64,000 nt of DNA from Oxytricha trifallax (Eukaryota > Ciliophora > Spirotrichea > Sporadotrichida > Oxytrichidae), in assembly GCA_000711775.1 (NCBI GenBank), contig ARYC01017733.1:32927-96926 (forward strand), given 5' to 3'. This document shows, piece after piece, positions 1 through 10,430 of the stretch (positions are counted from its first letter, which is position 1; every line of letters begins with the position of its first letter). Under the pieces are notes generated by a model, which ran no database searches, was not told where the DNA came from, and worked only from the letters and a program-made list of their open reading frames with translations. The position numbers were made by a program, and so were the translations under genes.

Positions 1-1011
1 GTATGGATGGATTCATATAAGCTTAATCTCAAAACTAATTCAGGAGTGGAGGAATTTTGGATAGTTGGTTTTATTGAGAAGACTAACAATAGATCTAGAG
101 CATTTCTTACTAATGATATAAAAGTAGACACTATAGCTCTATTTATAGCTAAGACAGTTGCCAAGCATTCTACTTTGTGTACACCTTATTATCATTAAGT
201 AGGGTGGGAATTCTTGGATAAATTTTACGATCATTAAAGATTAAGAAAAGATAAGAATGAATAGAAAAAAGGTTCAAGAGGAACCAGAGTACTTAGCGGA
301 TTCGAATATATGTGGTCAGAAATTAAAGAGTTAGAAATAGTTTTTATGAAACTGGGCGAGAAAACTCGAAGGCTGAAGAGAGTCAAAGCTCATTTGCAGT
401 GCTATCTTGATGAGATGGTTTGGAGAACCCAATGCAGGACTCTGGATGAAAAACGTGCATACTTATTGAAAACTCTCAATTTTACAGAATGGCAAAAGTA
501 TGTAAAGCGATTGGAAAAGCTTTCCAAAAAGAATCAGAAAACCGAGGCAAAAAATGTTGCTGAAGAAATGATGATGGAAATGGAGCAAGAATAAAAAAAG
601 CGTAAGAAACTTAAGAGAAAATATTCTGACACTTTGGACGAAGATGACGAAGACGATCCATTAGAAGAGAGACGAAGAATGTTTGGTGAAGAGTCTCAGG
701 ATAGCGATGATGATGGTAATTAGAGCGACGATTCTCTTGGGAATGCTTAAGAAGAAGAGGAAGATGAATTTATGATTGTTTTGTAAGCAGTCAGAGAACG
801 GAAAAAGAATGAGGCTGAAAACGGAAAAACACTACTCAAGGATAAGTTAAGTTAGACTGGTTGGAAGTTGAGAGAAAATTTTATGAAAAAATCTAATGCT
901 TATTTGGACGAAAAAGATCGTATTGATGTGTTTAATGGGGCACCAATAATAGAAGAAAAACCTAAAGAAGAAATTGATGATGGAGAAGATGTAATTATTC
1001 TTGATTATTGA
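1..1011 (+). CDS. Merlin/ISXO2-like transposase-derived protein with acidic tail (5' partial)
   Basis: One frame is open from base 1 to TGA at 1009-1011 when TAA/TAG are glutamine; a Met lies at 7 but the frame is open upstream, so the 5' end is probably outside the window. The first ~110 residues resemble the IS1595/ISXO2 (Merlin-type) DDE domain: VWMDSY (possible first Asp), FWIVGFIEKTNNRSRAFL, then STLCTPYYH where the family has a Thr-Asp pair, and SGFEYMWSEIKE holding the final Glu. The second catalytic Asp appears to be replaced by Pro, so DNA cleavage is unlikely. After about residue 190 comes a basic patch (KKRKKLKRK) and a long acidic, low-complexity tail that family transposases lack. 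The stop lies 48 bp from the stop of the convergent HMG gene, which fits a shared nanochromosome. A host (domesticated) role is inference. Confidence 0.6.
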
Positions 1012-1058
1012 AGTTAATTAACATAAATTTTAATTAAAAATTTCCATTTATTGAAATT

Positions 1059-2515
1059 TCATTCAGTATTTTATTACTCATCATTTGCCTATTATTTTGG
1101 AGTACTTTTAGTTAGGAATTCAAAAAGATTCATCTTTTTAGGAAACACCTTTTCTATAATTGGTAGCTATATTTCTGGGTGTGAAGTCTATGAAATTGAT
1201 TGCTCATTCTAATTCTTATGATTTGAAGTTTAGAATGGCTTCTATTAAAATTTCTTTTGATAACACTGCTATTTGTCTTGCTTAAAATAATTGATATTTT
1301 TGATTTCTTGAAGTTTTTCATAGTCAGACTTCTTCTATTGCATAATAAGAATTCTTTTTAATTTTAAATATAAAAATTACTAATAAATACAATAGATTGC
1401 TTTATATACATTTGTATTCTAGCAATACTCCTATATTTAGTAGTAATTTAAATTAGTTTTTTGAACTTTCTCTTCCTTAACAACATTGATTTAGCTCTAC
1501 TCTTTCATTTCCTTGCTTCTCAAGGCATATGGCTCTTTCTCTTTGTCACTCATATTAGACCATTTCAATCCTAAATCCTTCATTTTTTCAAGATGAGTGG
1601 CTCTAGACTACTTAGGCTTTTCTGGTGAACAATCTTCTTGAGTTTGTGAACTGCTCCCGTTCTGTGAATATTAAACTTGCTTTCCACTTAGTTTCAAAAG
1701 CTCCTAAATTTTAAGATTAAATACATGAGTTAAATTTATACTAACCTCTTAGATAAATATGTTATAGGCAGACAATACTTTCTTGCCTCTGGGTTGTCTT
1801 GAGCACTTGCTCTTTCTTTTCTTACCAAATCCTGAAATTTATTGAGATCCTCTGGATGTAAAGCCCAATTTATAAATACAAATAAAATATGTTTATATGA
1901 TATAATAATTGTAAATTATTAGATAAATGTAATTGAAATTAATTGAAACCAAGATTATATCATAATTTATTCCTATAGTTTATTGATATAGTTAAGAAGT
2001 AAGATTGTGTATTGTTAATTAATGAATAATAATAAAAAATATGCTATTATTTTTAATCAATTAGCTTTCTTCCTCTTCATATTAAATAAATTTATGGGTT
2101 TTATCAGTCTATTGACTCATAGTTTCTGAGTAAATTTGTCTAATTTGTTGTGAAGTTTTTTCATATTTCTCTTTTTAATCAGAACTCATATCTCTCCACT
2201 ACTAGCCAATCTCCCTCATCATATCTGGAGACAAAAACCCTCCTCCTCTCTCTATTCTTTTCTGTAATTGATAAAAATTCATGTTAAAATATACAATACC
2301 TCGTTTAGATACACCATATAGGAATTCATAGGCTTCTTCAACTTCTGAGACTTCTTCTGCTCTTAGTGAAATCCACTGCCTGAATCTTCGTTCAAATCTT
2401 CACAATAATTATCTAAAGTAGTAGAAAAAATATTAAATGGATTTTTATGAATTTACTTTTCATTCAATTGCTATTCAATCTAGTATTGTCGCTGGTGGCT
2501 AGTTTAAATATATAA
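1059..2515 (-). CDS. Protein with two HMG boxes, split by introns and IESs
   Basis: Read right to left. The first MDS (about 2515-2058) gives a Gln-rich leader, then HMG box 1: LKKPMNSYMVYLNEKR, GGGFLSPDMMREIGQQWRDM and SSDQKEKYEK. A 38-nt GT-AG intron (2262-2299) sits inside box 1. An IES of about 190 bp with pointer AATTG (copies 1866-1870 and 2058-2062 on the + strand as CAATT) separates it from the next MDS. That MDS has a basic stretch (GKKRKSKCSRQPRGKK) and HMG box 2: KKVLSAYNIFIQE, then, after a 42-nt intron (1704-1745), LGLKWSNMSDKEKEPY. The C-terminal part ends at TGA 1059-1061. A further IES probably lies near 1340-1440 but its pointer was not settled, and the start codon was not found. 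HMG-box proteins bend DNA or act in chromatin; which of these this one does cannot be told. Confidence 0.75.
1867..2062. other. IES in the HMG gene, pointer AATTG
   Basis: An AT-rich spacer between two HMG-gene coding blocks. CAATT (minus-strand AATTG) occurs at both edges, 1866-1870 and 2058-2062. Removing the spacer with one pointer copy joins a glutamate-rich tail to a frame leading into HMG box 2. The pointer is short, so the exact ends are less certain than for the IESs of the neighbouring gene. Confidence 0.5.
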
Positions 2516-2748
2516 TTTATTATTATATAAAATTATTAATAGATTGGTTCTAATTATTTGGAAAAATAAAAAGAAATTATGGGGTAGTATTTTTGATTAA
2601 CAAAGTCACTATACAAAAAGATATTTAGTTAACCCCAAGAAATTAAAATCAATGAGTGAATTTAATAAATATAAATACAACCATGAATAATAAATATTTG
2701 ATTAACCTAATTGTGAATTATTATTATTAATAATATTGAACAATAAAA

Positions 2749-4087
2749 ATGTCTTTTTCCTAACAACTTATGCGTGCTACCTAATAGCAAGCTCATTAAT
2801 CAGATTCAAACATTTTGAAGGTCTCTGCTATGGTGGGACTTGCAGGTGGTTTAGCTTCATCCCTTGTATATTATTTCACTTATTATATTACAATTATCAG
2901 TCAGAGACATAATTTTATATCTATTAGTATTTAAACTTAAATCCAAATCTATACAATTAGCCTATTAAATCAATAAAAAAATAACTATTAATTATGTGTA
3001 TATTATATAGTGCACAAAACATTCTTATCATCAGGCTCTCAAGAAGACGATTTAGTAGTGCTGAAAAAAGAGTTAATTAAGGAACTAAGATAAATTCCAT
3101 TTAATGGTCCAAAGGGCGATGATTACATTTATACTTAAGAATTTATGGTTGTTCTCTTTAAATTAATGGCCACTTACCAAACAATCGCAAAAGAAATCGC
3201 CAAGGAAAATTCCTTCCAATAAAGAATAGAACTAAATTATTTTAATGTCAGAGTTTATTAAGAGTCTTTTTCATAAAAAAGAGAATAACCAATCATTTAA
3301 AATGATCAATTATTATATATAAGAATAGAACTTTTGAAGGCAGGAGACAAAAAAGCTTATCAAGATTGTATTTTGAAAAGAAGCGAGTTGATGACAATGC
3401 TGAGCGTAGAAATAAAGGATATCGTATTTGATTATTTCAACATAATTACAAAAGAATACGAGATGGCTTACGAAAAATACAAAATGGATGAGGAGTACAT
3501 AAGCAAAACAGATGCAATCAAGAAGCAAGATTTCTTACTTTAAATATTTGACCTGTTTATTCTTGATTTTATAAAAAGCCTTGTTTTTTTAAATTAGCAA
3601 GTTGATGAAGAATTTGTTGATAAGAAATTTGAATAGCTCCCAGAGACTTTAACTAGAGAGAAGGCATAGGAAATGATTGACTAAAAATAGTCATACATGA
3701 ATTAAGTAATCATGCGCATGCTCACAGCAGGTTAAGCAAGTGAGGGAGGGCAGGGAGTCAACCTCTCTCAAGCAGACATGCTCCTAGAATTCATGAAATA
3801 CGATGATGAGTTATACCTTCAAGAGGGCTATAGAAGAGAGCATATTCACTATATAAATTAATTAAATGTGATTGATTTTTAACCAAAAATATACTAAAAA
3901 TATAAATGTGTACTTTCATAAAATTGATAATAACTAAATTGATAAAGCCACTTAGATATATTAATTAAAAGCCAGTGAATTTGGAGGTGGAAGACCAGAG
4001 CCAACTTAATTCTCATTAGGGGGAGGAAGCGTTCCAGCAGCTGAAGCATCAAGCAATCTTGGAAAATCATAATTTATTATGCAATGA
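2749..4087 (+). CDS. Complete five-MDS gene, 310-residue protein of unknown function with one membrane segment
   Basis: ATG at 2749 and TGA at 4085-4087. Joining 2749-2864, 2997-3221, 3321-3523, 3596-3856 and 3960-4087 gives 933 nt, exactly 311 codons, with no TGA inside. The protein begins MSFSQQLMRATQQQ and has one hydrophobic stretch near residues 28-45 (VSAMVGLAGGLASSLVYYIV). The rest is charged and mostly helical, with KKELIKELRQIPFNG, YQTIAKEIAKENSFQQ and KKQVDEEFVDKKFEQ. The C-terminal tail is Gly/Ser rich. This suggests a single-pass, membrane-anchored coiled-coil-like protein; no family was recognised. The gene converges on X0, whose TGA lies about 70 bp away. Confidence 0.8.
2865..2996. 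other. IES 1 of the 310-residue gene, pointer TGTATATTAT
   Basis: The 10-bp direct repeat TGTATATTAT is at 2865-2874 and 2997-3006. Excision of 132 bp with one copy kept joins the membrane segment (SSLVYY) to IVHKTFLSSGS in frame. Confidence 0.85.
3222..3320. other. IES 2 of the 310-residue gene, pointer AAGAATAGAACT
   Basis: The 12-bp direct repeat AAGAATAGAACT is at 3222-3233 and 3321-3332. The 99-bp insert is a multiple of three and has no in-frame TGA, so it could be misread as coding. Its removal gives SFQQRIELLKAGDKKAY. Confidence 0.85.
3524..3595. other. IES 3 of the 310-residue gene, pointer AGCAAG
   Basis: AGCAAG is at 3524-3529 and 3596-3601. The 72-bp insert is AT-rich, in frame and lacks TGA. 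Excision yields AIKKQVDEEFVDKKFEQ, whose composition matches its surroundings, while the insert would add a hydrophobic run. Confidence 0.75.
3857..3959. other. IES 4 of the 310-residue gene, pointer ATTAATTAAA
   Basis: ATTAATTAAA is at 3857-3866 and 3960-3969. The 103-bp insert brings an in-frame TGA; its removal restores HYINQLKASEFGGGRPEP and the frame to the final stop. Confidence 0.85.
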
Positions 4088-4156
4088 ACAAATGAGGTTT
4101 AAAGTATAAATAATTCATAGTATTCTCATTTTTATTTAACCAATCAATATTACTTT

Positions 4157-7100
4157 TCAATATTAAGCAATAGTTAATTTTCTCATAATTTTTTAATAAA
4201 AATAACTAAATTTTTAATCATTTAATTCATTTAAGTTATCGACTACCCAGTCAGTTCTTTGATATTAATTCCAATAATAAATTGCAAGCAGCCATATTGG
4301 AAGAGTATATTATTATTATTATATTATTTTTTTTTAATTTTACGAGTGAGAATAATGAATATGTAGTACTCCTAATTTTAAAACAGTTCTGAGGGTATTA
4401 TCATAGCGACCATGTGAAAAAGTATTGAATCTGCGTACAAATGTATATTGAATATTAATTTGTTAAACATGTAAGACCTTCTGATCCTCACATAGATCAA
4501 GTACCCTATTATTACTGTTGCCAAACTAAGGAATGTATATTTTATTAATAAAATATATAATTATATATGGGGAATAAACTCCTATTCATTTATTTCATCG
4601 AAGTTGATGAAATGTATATTTAAGAGTAGGAATTGTTCTAAAGTTAAAAGCTAGGCAAATAGCTATTTTAAACAAGAATTTCAAGATAAAAGGCTGATTG
4701 TTTGTCTCTGACCAGGGCAAGTATTAATTGGGTACATTTAAATTGTAAAACTATGAGGAGAAGTAAGCTATCAAAACTGCGTTATTAATTTATATTATAT
4801 ATATATATATAAAAATTATTGAAATATAACTATGAAATAAACTAGTTGAATTGTCATTCCAGAAATCAGGAAAATTTAAGTGTATTTTATAGATGTTGAT
4901 GCATTAGCTTCAAATTACTGAAAATTAATATAAAATATTAGCAAATCTTAATTTTATTTATGAAAGTTACAGGCGATTATTAAAATTAAATATGTCTACA
5001 GGAATGATCGCATCAACGTCATAATTGAGGAAAAAACTTTGAAAAATATATGTTTCTCAGTATAAACTTAATTACAATTTATTAATATAATTTGAATTCA
5101 ATGAGATGAAATTTTTATTGGTATATAGTTTTAGAAGCTATTTTTCATCTTTTTTACAGTTAAAAAGGCGATAGATCCAATTATAAGTGAACATATAGTA
5201 AAGCCCATTATTTCTTGAATGAAATTTGCTCCTTCAATATGGTGTAGTTCGAAAAGTTTCTCAATACCATCCATTTTTATATTTATTGAGGAAAAATGAG
5301 TGTATATGCAAAGAATTATCAAGATTTACACTGTTAAATCTGTGTAATATAATAATAATTTCAAATTATAAAATAAATACTATGGATCTAGATTTCAGAG
5401 ACATATCATTTTTTCTGAAGAATACTTATAACTATCAATATCAATTTATACTATAAAATCTATAGCCAGCATAATGAGGTAGAAGAAATGTGATATGACT
5501 GAATTATGTATTATAGCCCAAGCGATTAATGACAATCAATTGCTCCTGCTCAAATGAAAGTCCTAATCTTTGCCACTCTAAGAATGTAGTTGAGATTTTT
5601 TGAAACCTTATTTCTTAGGGTTATCTGCGGTTCTTCTATTCATATAATTATAAATTAATATTGAGCCACATTAAAATATAGAAGACTTTCATTTCATAGT
5701 ACTGCAATTTAAATAAATATAGAATATTTATAGAATTATATAGAGTATACACTAAAACATAAAACATTATAGTTAATAATTCAAATTCATTTGTTTACAA
5801 ATTTGACTAGGAAATTTGCATTTTATGTGCTTGATTTTTTAATTATAAGAAAAATAAAAAAATTAATAGTAATTTTAATAGAATTAATAATCCTTATCTT
5901 TAATTTATTTATGATATATAAATTGCTTCAGTTTTATTCAATATTTAGTTAGAAATTTACTATTGGCAAATTGATTAATTTTTATTATTAATTAAATTGA
6001 GGATTTTATAATCATAAATTTATATAGTAAAATTATTTCTATTTTATGATAATCTTTTATCTCTACATCTCATTTATACTGTCAAAATCAATTAAGAATA
6101 TAAGTTTATTTGACAGCAGCATTTCTCTCTTGAGTCGTGCAAATAGTTCTATAAGGTATTAATTTGTAAATAGATAAAATATAGTTAATACTTACTGCAA
6201 AAGAAAAATAGGGCTAATGTGAAAGTTATAATTAGAAAGGCTGCATAAAATACTACAAAGTAAGTCTCAGATTTAAAAAATAATTTAATCATAATTAATG
6301 GTGAAAATAATTATACAACTTTAGTATCAATAAAAAAATTTCAGGATTTAAGGAAGTAATTTTCTATGCTTTCTTGAACCTGCTGATTTATCATGGCTTA
6401 AGGTTTTGACAGAATAGTCTCTATAACATCTAAGTAAATACCCGCTTTTCTCATTCTGGGATATATAAAATCAGGTCCCCTATACCCTCCTGTGTCAATT
6501 ATAAATTGTGACTAAATATGTGATATAATTAGAGTTATATAATGTGTCAAAAGCTGTTTGATATTCTATTTGAAGCTATTAACAAATCTTATAAGTTGTT
6601 TGATAGATATTCGTTTGGCCATTTTATGTAATTCCTCCTGCAAATTATCTGCATTTTTCAGGAGTCACAAGTAACTTATAAAATTCAAAAGTACTTTTAT
6701 AAATTAAATAAAAAATAGACTAATTAAGATATCAATTTACAAATAAAATTAGTCTATAATAATCGCACTTTATTTGATTTTTAATTTTGAATTCACCTAA
6801 TTTAAGACTTTTAATTTCATACATAATATCCTCATTAATTAAAGTATATAAACTTCTAGAAGCCATCTCCATCATGAAATATGTCATTACAGAAATCAGT
6901 GTCCTCCAATTTATCAATCAAGCCCATGGCCTCTGACAAGAATGGTGGTCTCTGCTTCCTAACCTTGACTTGATAGTCATTCTCTAATTTGAAGCATTTA
7001 GTAGTGTAAAAATCCATAATCTCATCCTTCCCTCTATTTATAAGATAGGTGTCGTTCCATTAATACCCCTCTTCAATAGCGTGAATTACTGATTCTCCAC

Positions 7101-7852
7101 ACGCTTTTCTCTGATATAGAATGAAAATCACATCCACACTGTCTGACATCTCTGTGAAACTACTAGAACTCATACATAATTAATCAATTGGTAATGAAAT
7201 TAATAGATTTATTGGGGGGGATAGTAAATTATTAACTCATAAAGTAGGTACCTAGGAAGTAACTCTGGAACATGCAAGTCAATATTACAATTAGGAAAGA
7301 TTAAGTTAGTTTCTTCTTTGATATTGACTGCTTAAACTTTTTAGTCATTTCATCTTCAATTAAAATTTATAAATATTAATCTTGTGCGAGCGAGATAGTG
7401 CAAATATGTAAAATTTACTTTTTTTATTAAAATCCTAATATCATTGTCTTCCTGTTTTACATTTTTATTCTTTCTTTTGCTTTTGCTCTTATGATGATCA
7501 CTGTCCTCACTTTTTTATGAATCCGATTCATCTGAATCATTACGACTCTTTCTTCTTTTCCTGCCTTTCTTTTTATCCTCATCTTTATCGGAAGTCTTCT
7601 CATCGCCTTAATTTAAAATAGATTTACATTAATTAATACCTCATTAATAAATTTGCTTGTTCATATTAAAAATAAAATTACTTAATTAGGGAAGTATCTT
7701 TTCTTTTTTCTTGGTGATGTCTCGGCGCTCTTACGTTCCTCATTATCTTCTAAACTTGGCATGTCTAATATTATGCTTAACTGATCGCTTTAAAGTTTAT
7801 TCGAACTCAGGTTTTTTCTGCTTTAATTTAGTTTTGCTTGTGATTCATCCAT
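4157..7852 (-). CDS. X0: short family X multi-membrane protein lacking the TPR/PAS part
   Basis: Family X paralog in many MDSs. A likely start is ATG at 7852-7850 (MDESQAKLNQSRKN), followed by a basic, phosphoacceptor-rich linker (KKKGRKRRKSRNDSDESDS, about 7440-7620). Then come an outer segment at 6830-7140 (NDYQVKVRKQRPPF, LIDKLEDTDFCND), membrane blocks at 6100-6410 with a 49-nt GTAAGT intron near 6155-6203, and an uncharacterised block at about 5460-5640 (TTFLEWQRLGLSFEQEQ). Next are GIEKLFELHHIEGANFIQEI plus a membrane helix (5131-5310), LPWSETNNQPF (4600-4740), RIRRSYMFNKLIFN (4360-4560) and LPIWLLAIYYWNQYQ (4230-4310). The frame closes at TGA 4157-4159, and no TPR or PAS block follows, unlike XB and XC. 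It may be a true short form or a 3'-truncated copy at the edge of the array. Confidence 0.55.
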
Positions 7853-7959
7853 TAAAAAAATAAAAGATTAAACAAATAATTTTAATGATCCATAGACAGT
7901 TAATGCAACAATTTTCGCTTATCAATAAAAAAGAGGTTAAAGTATAATATTCTTATCAG

Positions 7960-10368
7960 TTTTCTTTTACATATCTCCAGTACCGATAAACATAAATAAT
8001 ATTATAAATAAAAAATAAACTTCATGAAGATTGTAATCTTATCTAGGTACTAATTTTTAATTACGCTATCAATGCTAAAGAATAAAGACATTAAGTTGAA
8101 TATTCTGCCTTAAATTTTGCTAAAAAGTGGAATGATTAATAATCCAGATAGATCTATTTAAAAAATAGCTTATTATTACTCTATTAAATTTTTGATTGAT
8201 TTTGTATTATAGCATGATGATGCCTATACAAATCCATGTCATTGTTGATGAAAAGTCTACTTTCTCCTGTATTCTATTAGACTTAATTTCAATGTATCTC
8301 TCTGCAAATCTATTTAGCTAATAATACAGTTCTTATTTGTACTATTAATTTATTTATAAGAAATTTAGCATCTTAGTCTAAATGGATTCGTTAGACTGCA
8401 GTCTTGAAGAAAAAATTTAGTAAAACTACTTTGATTATAAAATATTACAACTTCTATTTATAATTATTCCTTGACATTCTTAGAGAAGTAGTGCTTCATC
8501 AATTCAATTCAAATTTACATAGGATACAAGACTCATTTAAGATAAATTCATCATTTATAATGGAATTCCTTAGTTTCAGAGTATTCGTGGTGTGCAGAAG
8601 TTACGAGATTGAATGAGCAGATTTAGCTAGCATTCAATAAACTTGACAAACACCCTAGATAATCTCACAATAGAGGGAAAGTTCAATGAAGTTGCCGAAA
8701 GTTAAAAGAGTGAAATATAGGCTAATTATACTATCTGCCTGATATAAGCCCCATTTTTAATTTGCGTACAACTCTTGATAACATATAAGACAGTTCTTAA
8801 TTTGCATTTTATATGACAAAGTACATCTTCCTTTCAGTAATAGAAGCAACTCTAATATCTTCAATGGGAATGTAAAAGTATACTAATGAACTGTTGAGAG
8901 CTGCTCTACCTGAAATTCTTACAGTCCCAAGTAAATCATTTACGTAGTTTATGTAGATATTTACTGATTAAGAGATAGAGCGGTACTACTGTTCAAAAGA
9001 AGCTGAAGATGTCAAATACTCCAGTTTTACATTTCCTATTTCAAGCGCTACTTTAAAATTAATATGTTTAAATTTGTAAATTATACTTCAGAATCCCTGC
9101 TGTCAAGTTCAACTTGATATAGTCTCAGTTTTTCAATTTAATCATCCAGCAAATCCATGTAGAAATCATACCTATCTGGCAATACTTCATTCATAAATGT
9201 CTTAAATCTTTTAAATTTGAGACTTATTCAATGTAATTATCGTTTTAGGATATTATTTATGCTAAAAATGTTATTTATGGATAATAATCAATTCTTAAAA
9301 AACATACTGCTCTAATTCTATCTATAAATATACCATTTAATATTGTAGGAATACATTCGAAATTGGGAAATTAATTTAAATTAAATAAATAATTAATAAA
9401 ATTATTGGCAGTTAAAGTTGGCCAATTTAAACGATCTTGGGCTCATTCGATAGAGAATTCAAAATTAGCTGGACTTTACTATTGGCGGTACTATTTTATC
9501 GCATCCCTGGAGCGAGATAACTTGACTTTAATGTGAGGGTATAATTTAATGAATTTAGAGGAGTTTAATTAAAGTCAAGTTATCTCGCTCCAGGGATGCG
9601 ATAAAATAGTACCGCCAATAGTAAAGTCCAGCTAATTTTGAATTCTCTATCGAATGAGCCCAAGATCGTTTAAATTGGCCAACTTTAACTGCCAATAATT
9701 TTATTAATTATTTATTTAATTTAAATTAATTTCCCAATTTCGAATGTATTCCTACAATAGTATATTATATTTATAATGATTGCTTGGTTCATTGTAGTAA
9801 TAACCAATATTAATAAGAACTCTCATCATAAGTCTAGTCTGTGAAATCATATTTAACCTTGCTATGCTTAGCTGACTCATTTGAATTCCTTGTTTTGCGT
9901 CTGTGAAGTTGCTTTGAATCAAAACTAAGCTCACGGTGCTTGTAGCCAAAACAAGCATTAGAATTAGAAGTACGATTTAAAGCACAAATTTCAAAGTGGA
10001 GGGCAACTTTCTACCCTCTATCGATGCTTGTGTGAAATCAAATTTAGTCTAAATCATACTCACTGACGATGTCGTTGATGTTTAACTGCTAAACTTAGTT
10101 TGATTAATGAAGAAAATATAAAATAATATAGAGATGGATTAAGATCCATAAAGTCTTCTGGAATATCCATCGCATAGGCTGTATATGATTAAGTCATTTC
10201 TTGCTGTATTTCATGAGCAGTATTATTTTCAGAGACCATCAGACTCTTTCCCGATTTCATTTCCTCTTAAACTTTTGAGGTGAAAGCAGATTGTACTAAA
10301 GTTTACATACCCATCCCAAAAGTTTAAATCATAGGAAAGAATGTCATTCTAATGTAGACAATCTTCAT
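7960..10368 (-). CDS. Y0: family Y membrane protein
   Basis: A family Y copy in several MDSs. The first block (about 10368-10140) is open from a Met at 10368; later Mets at about 10308 and 10260 could also be the start. It reads on through VQEEMKSGKSLMVSENN and TAYAMDIPEDFMDLNPS. The next block (10080-9770) has Ser/Thr-rich QTSTTSSVSM, then KLPSTLKFVLQIVLLILMLV, a membrane helix that aligns with YB IPMTLKFILQIILAVFIIII. Further blocks lie at about 9210-9080, 9060-8800, 8780-8400 and 8300-7990. A MITE (9343-9757) interrupts the spacer between two of them. The job of the protein is unknown; sharing a cluster with family X suggests related membrane or sensing roles, which is inference. Confidence 0.5.
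9343..9757. mobile_element. Palindromic MITE copy 1 (TTGTAGGAATACATTCGA family)
   Basis: A 415-bp near-perfect palindrome. It begins TTGTAGGAATACATTCGA, ends with its complement, and is flanked by TA on both sides (9341-9342 and 9758-9759). The arms share GGACTTTACTATTGGCGGTA and GGAGCGAGATAAC blocks around a short AT-rich loop. It has no coding capacity. The TA duplication fits Tc1/mariner-type mobilisation. Confidence 0.85.
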
Positions 10369-10430
10369 ATCAAGCTATTTACCTAAGAAATATTCTATAA
10401 TCAATGTAAACTAATATTTTTAATTCAGTT

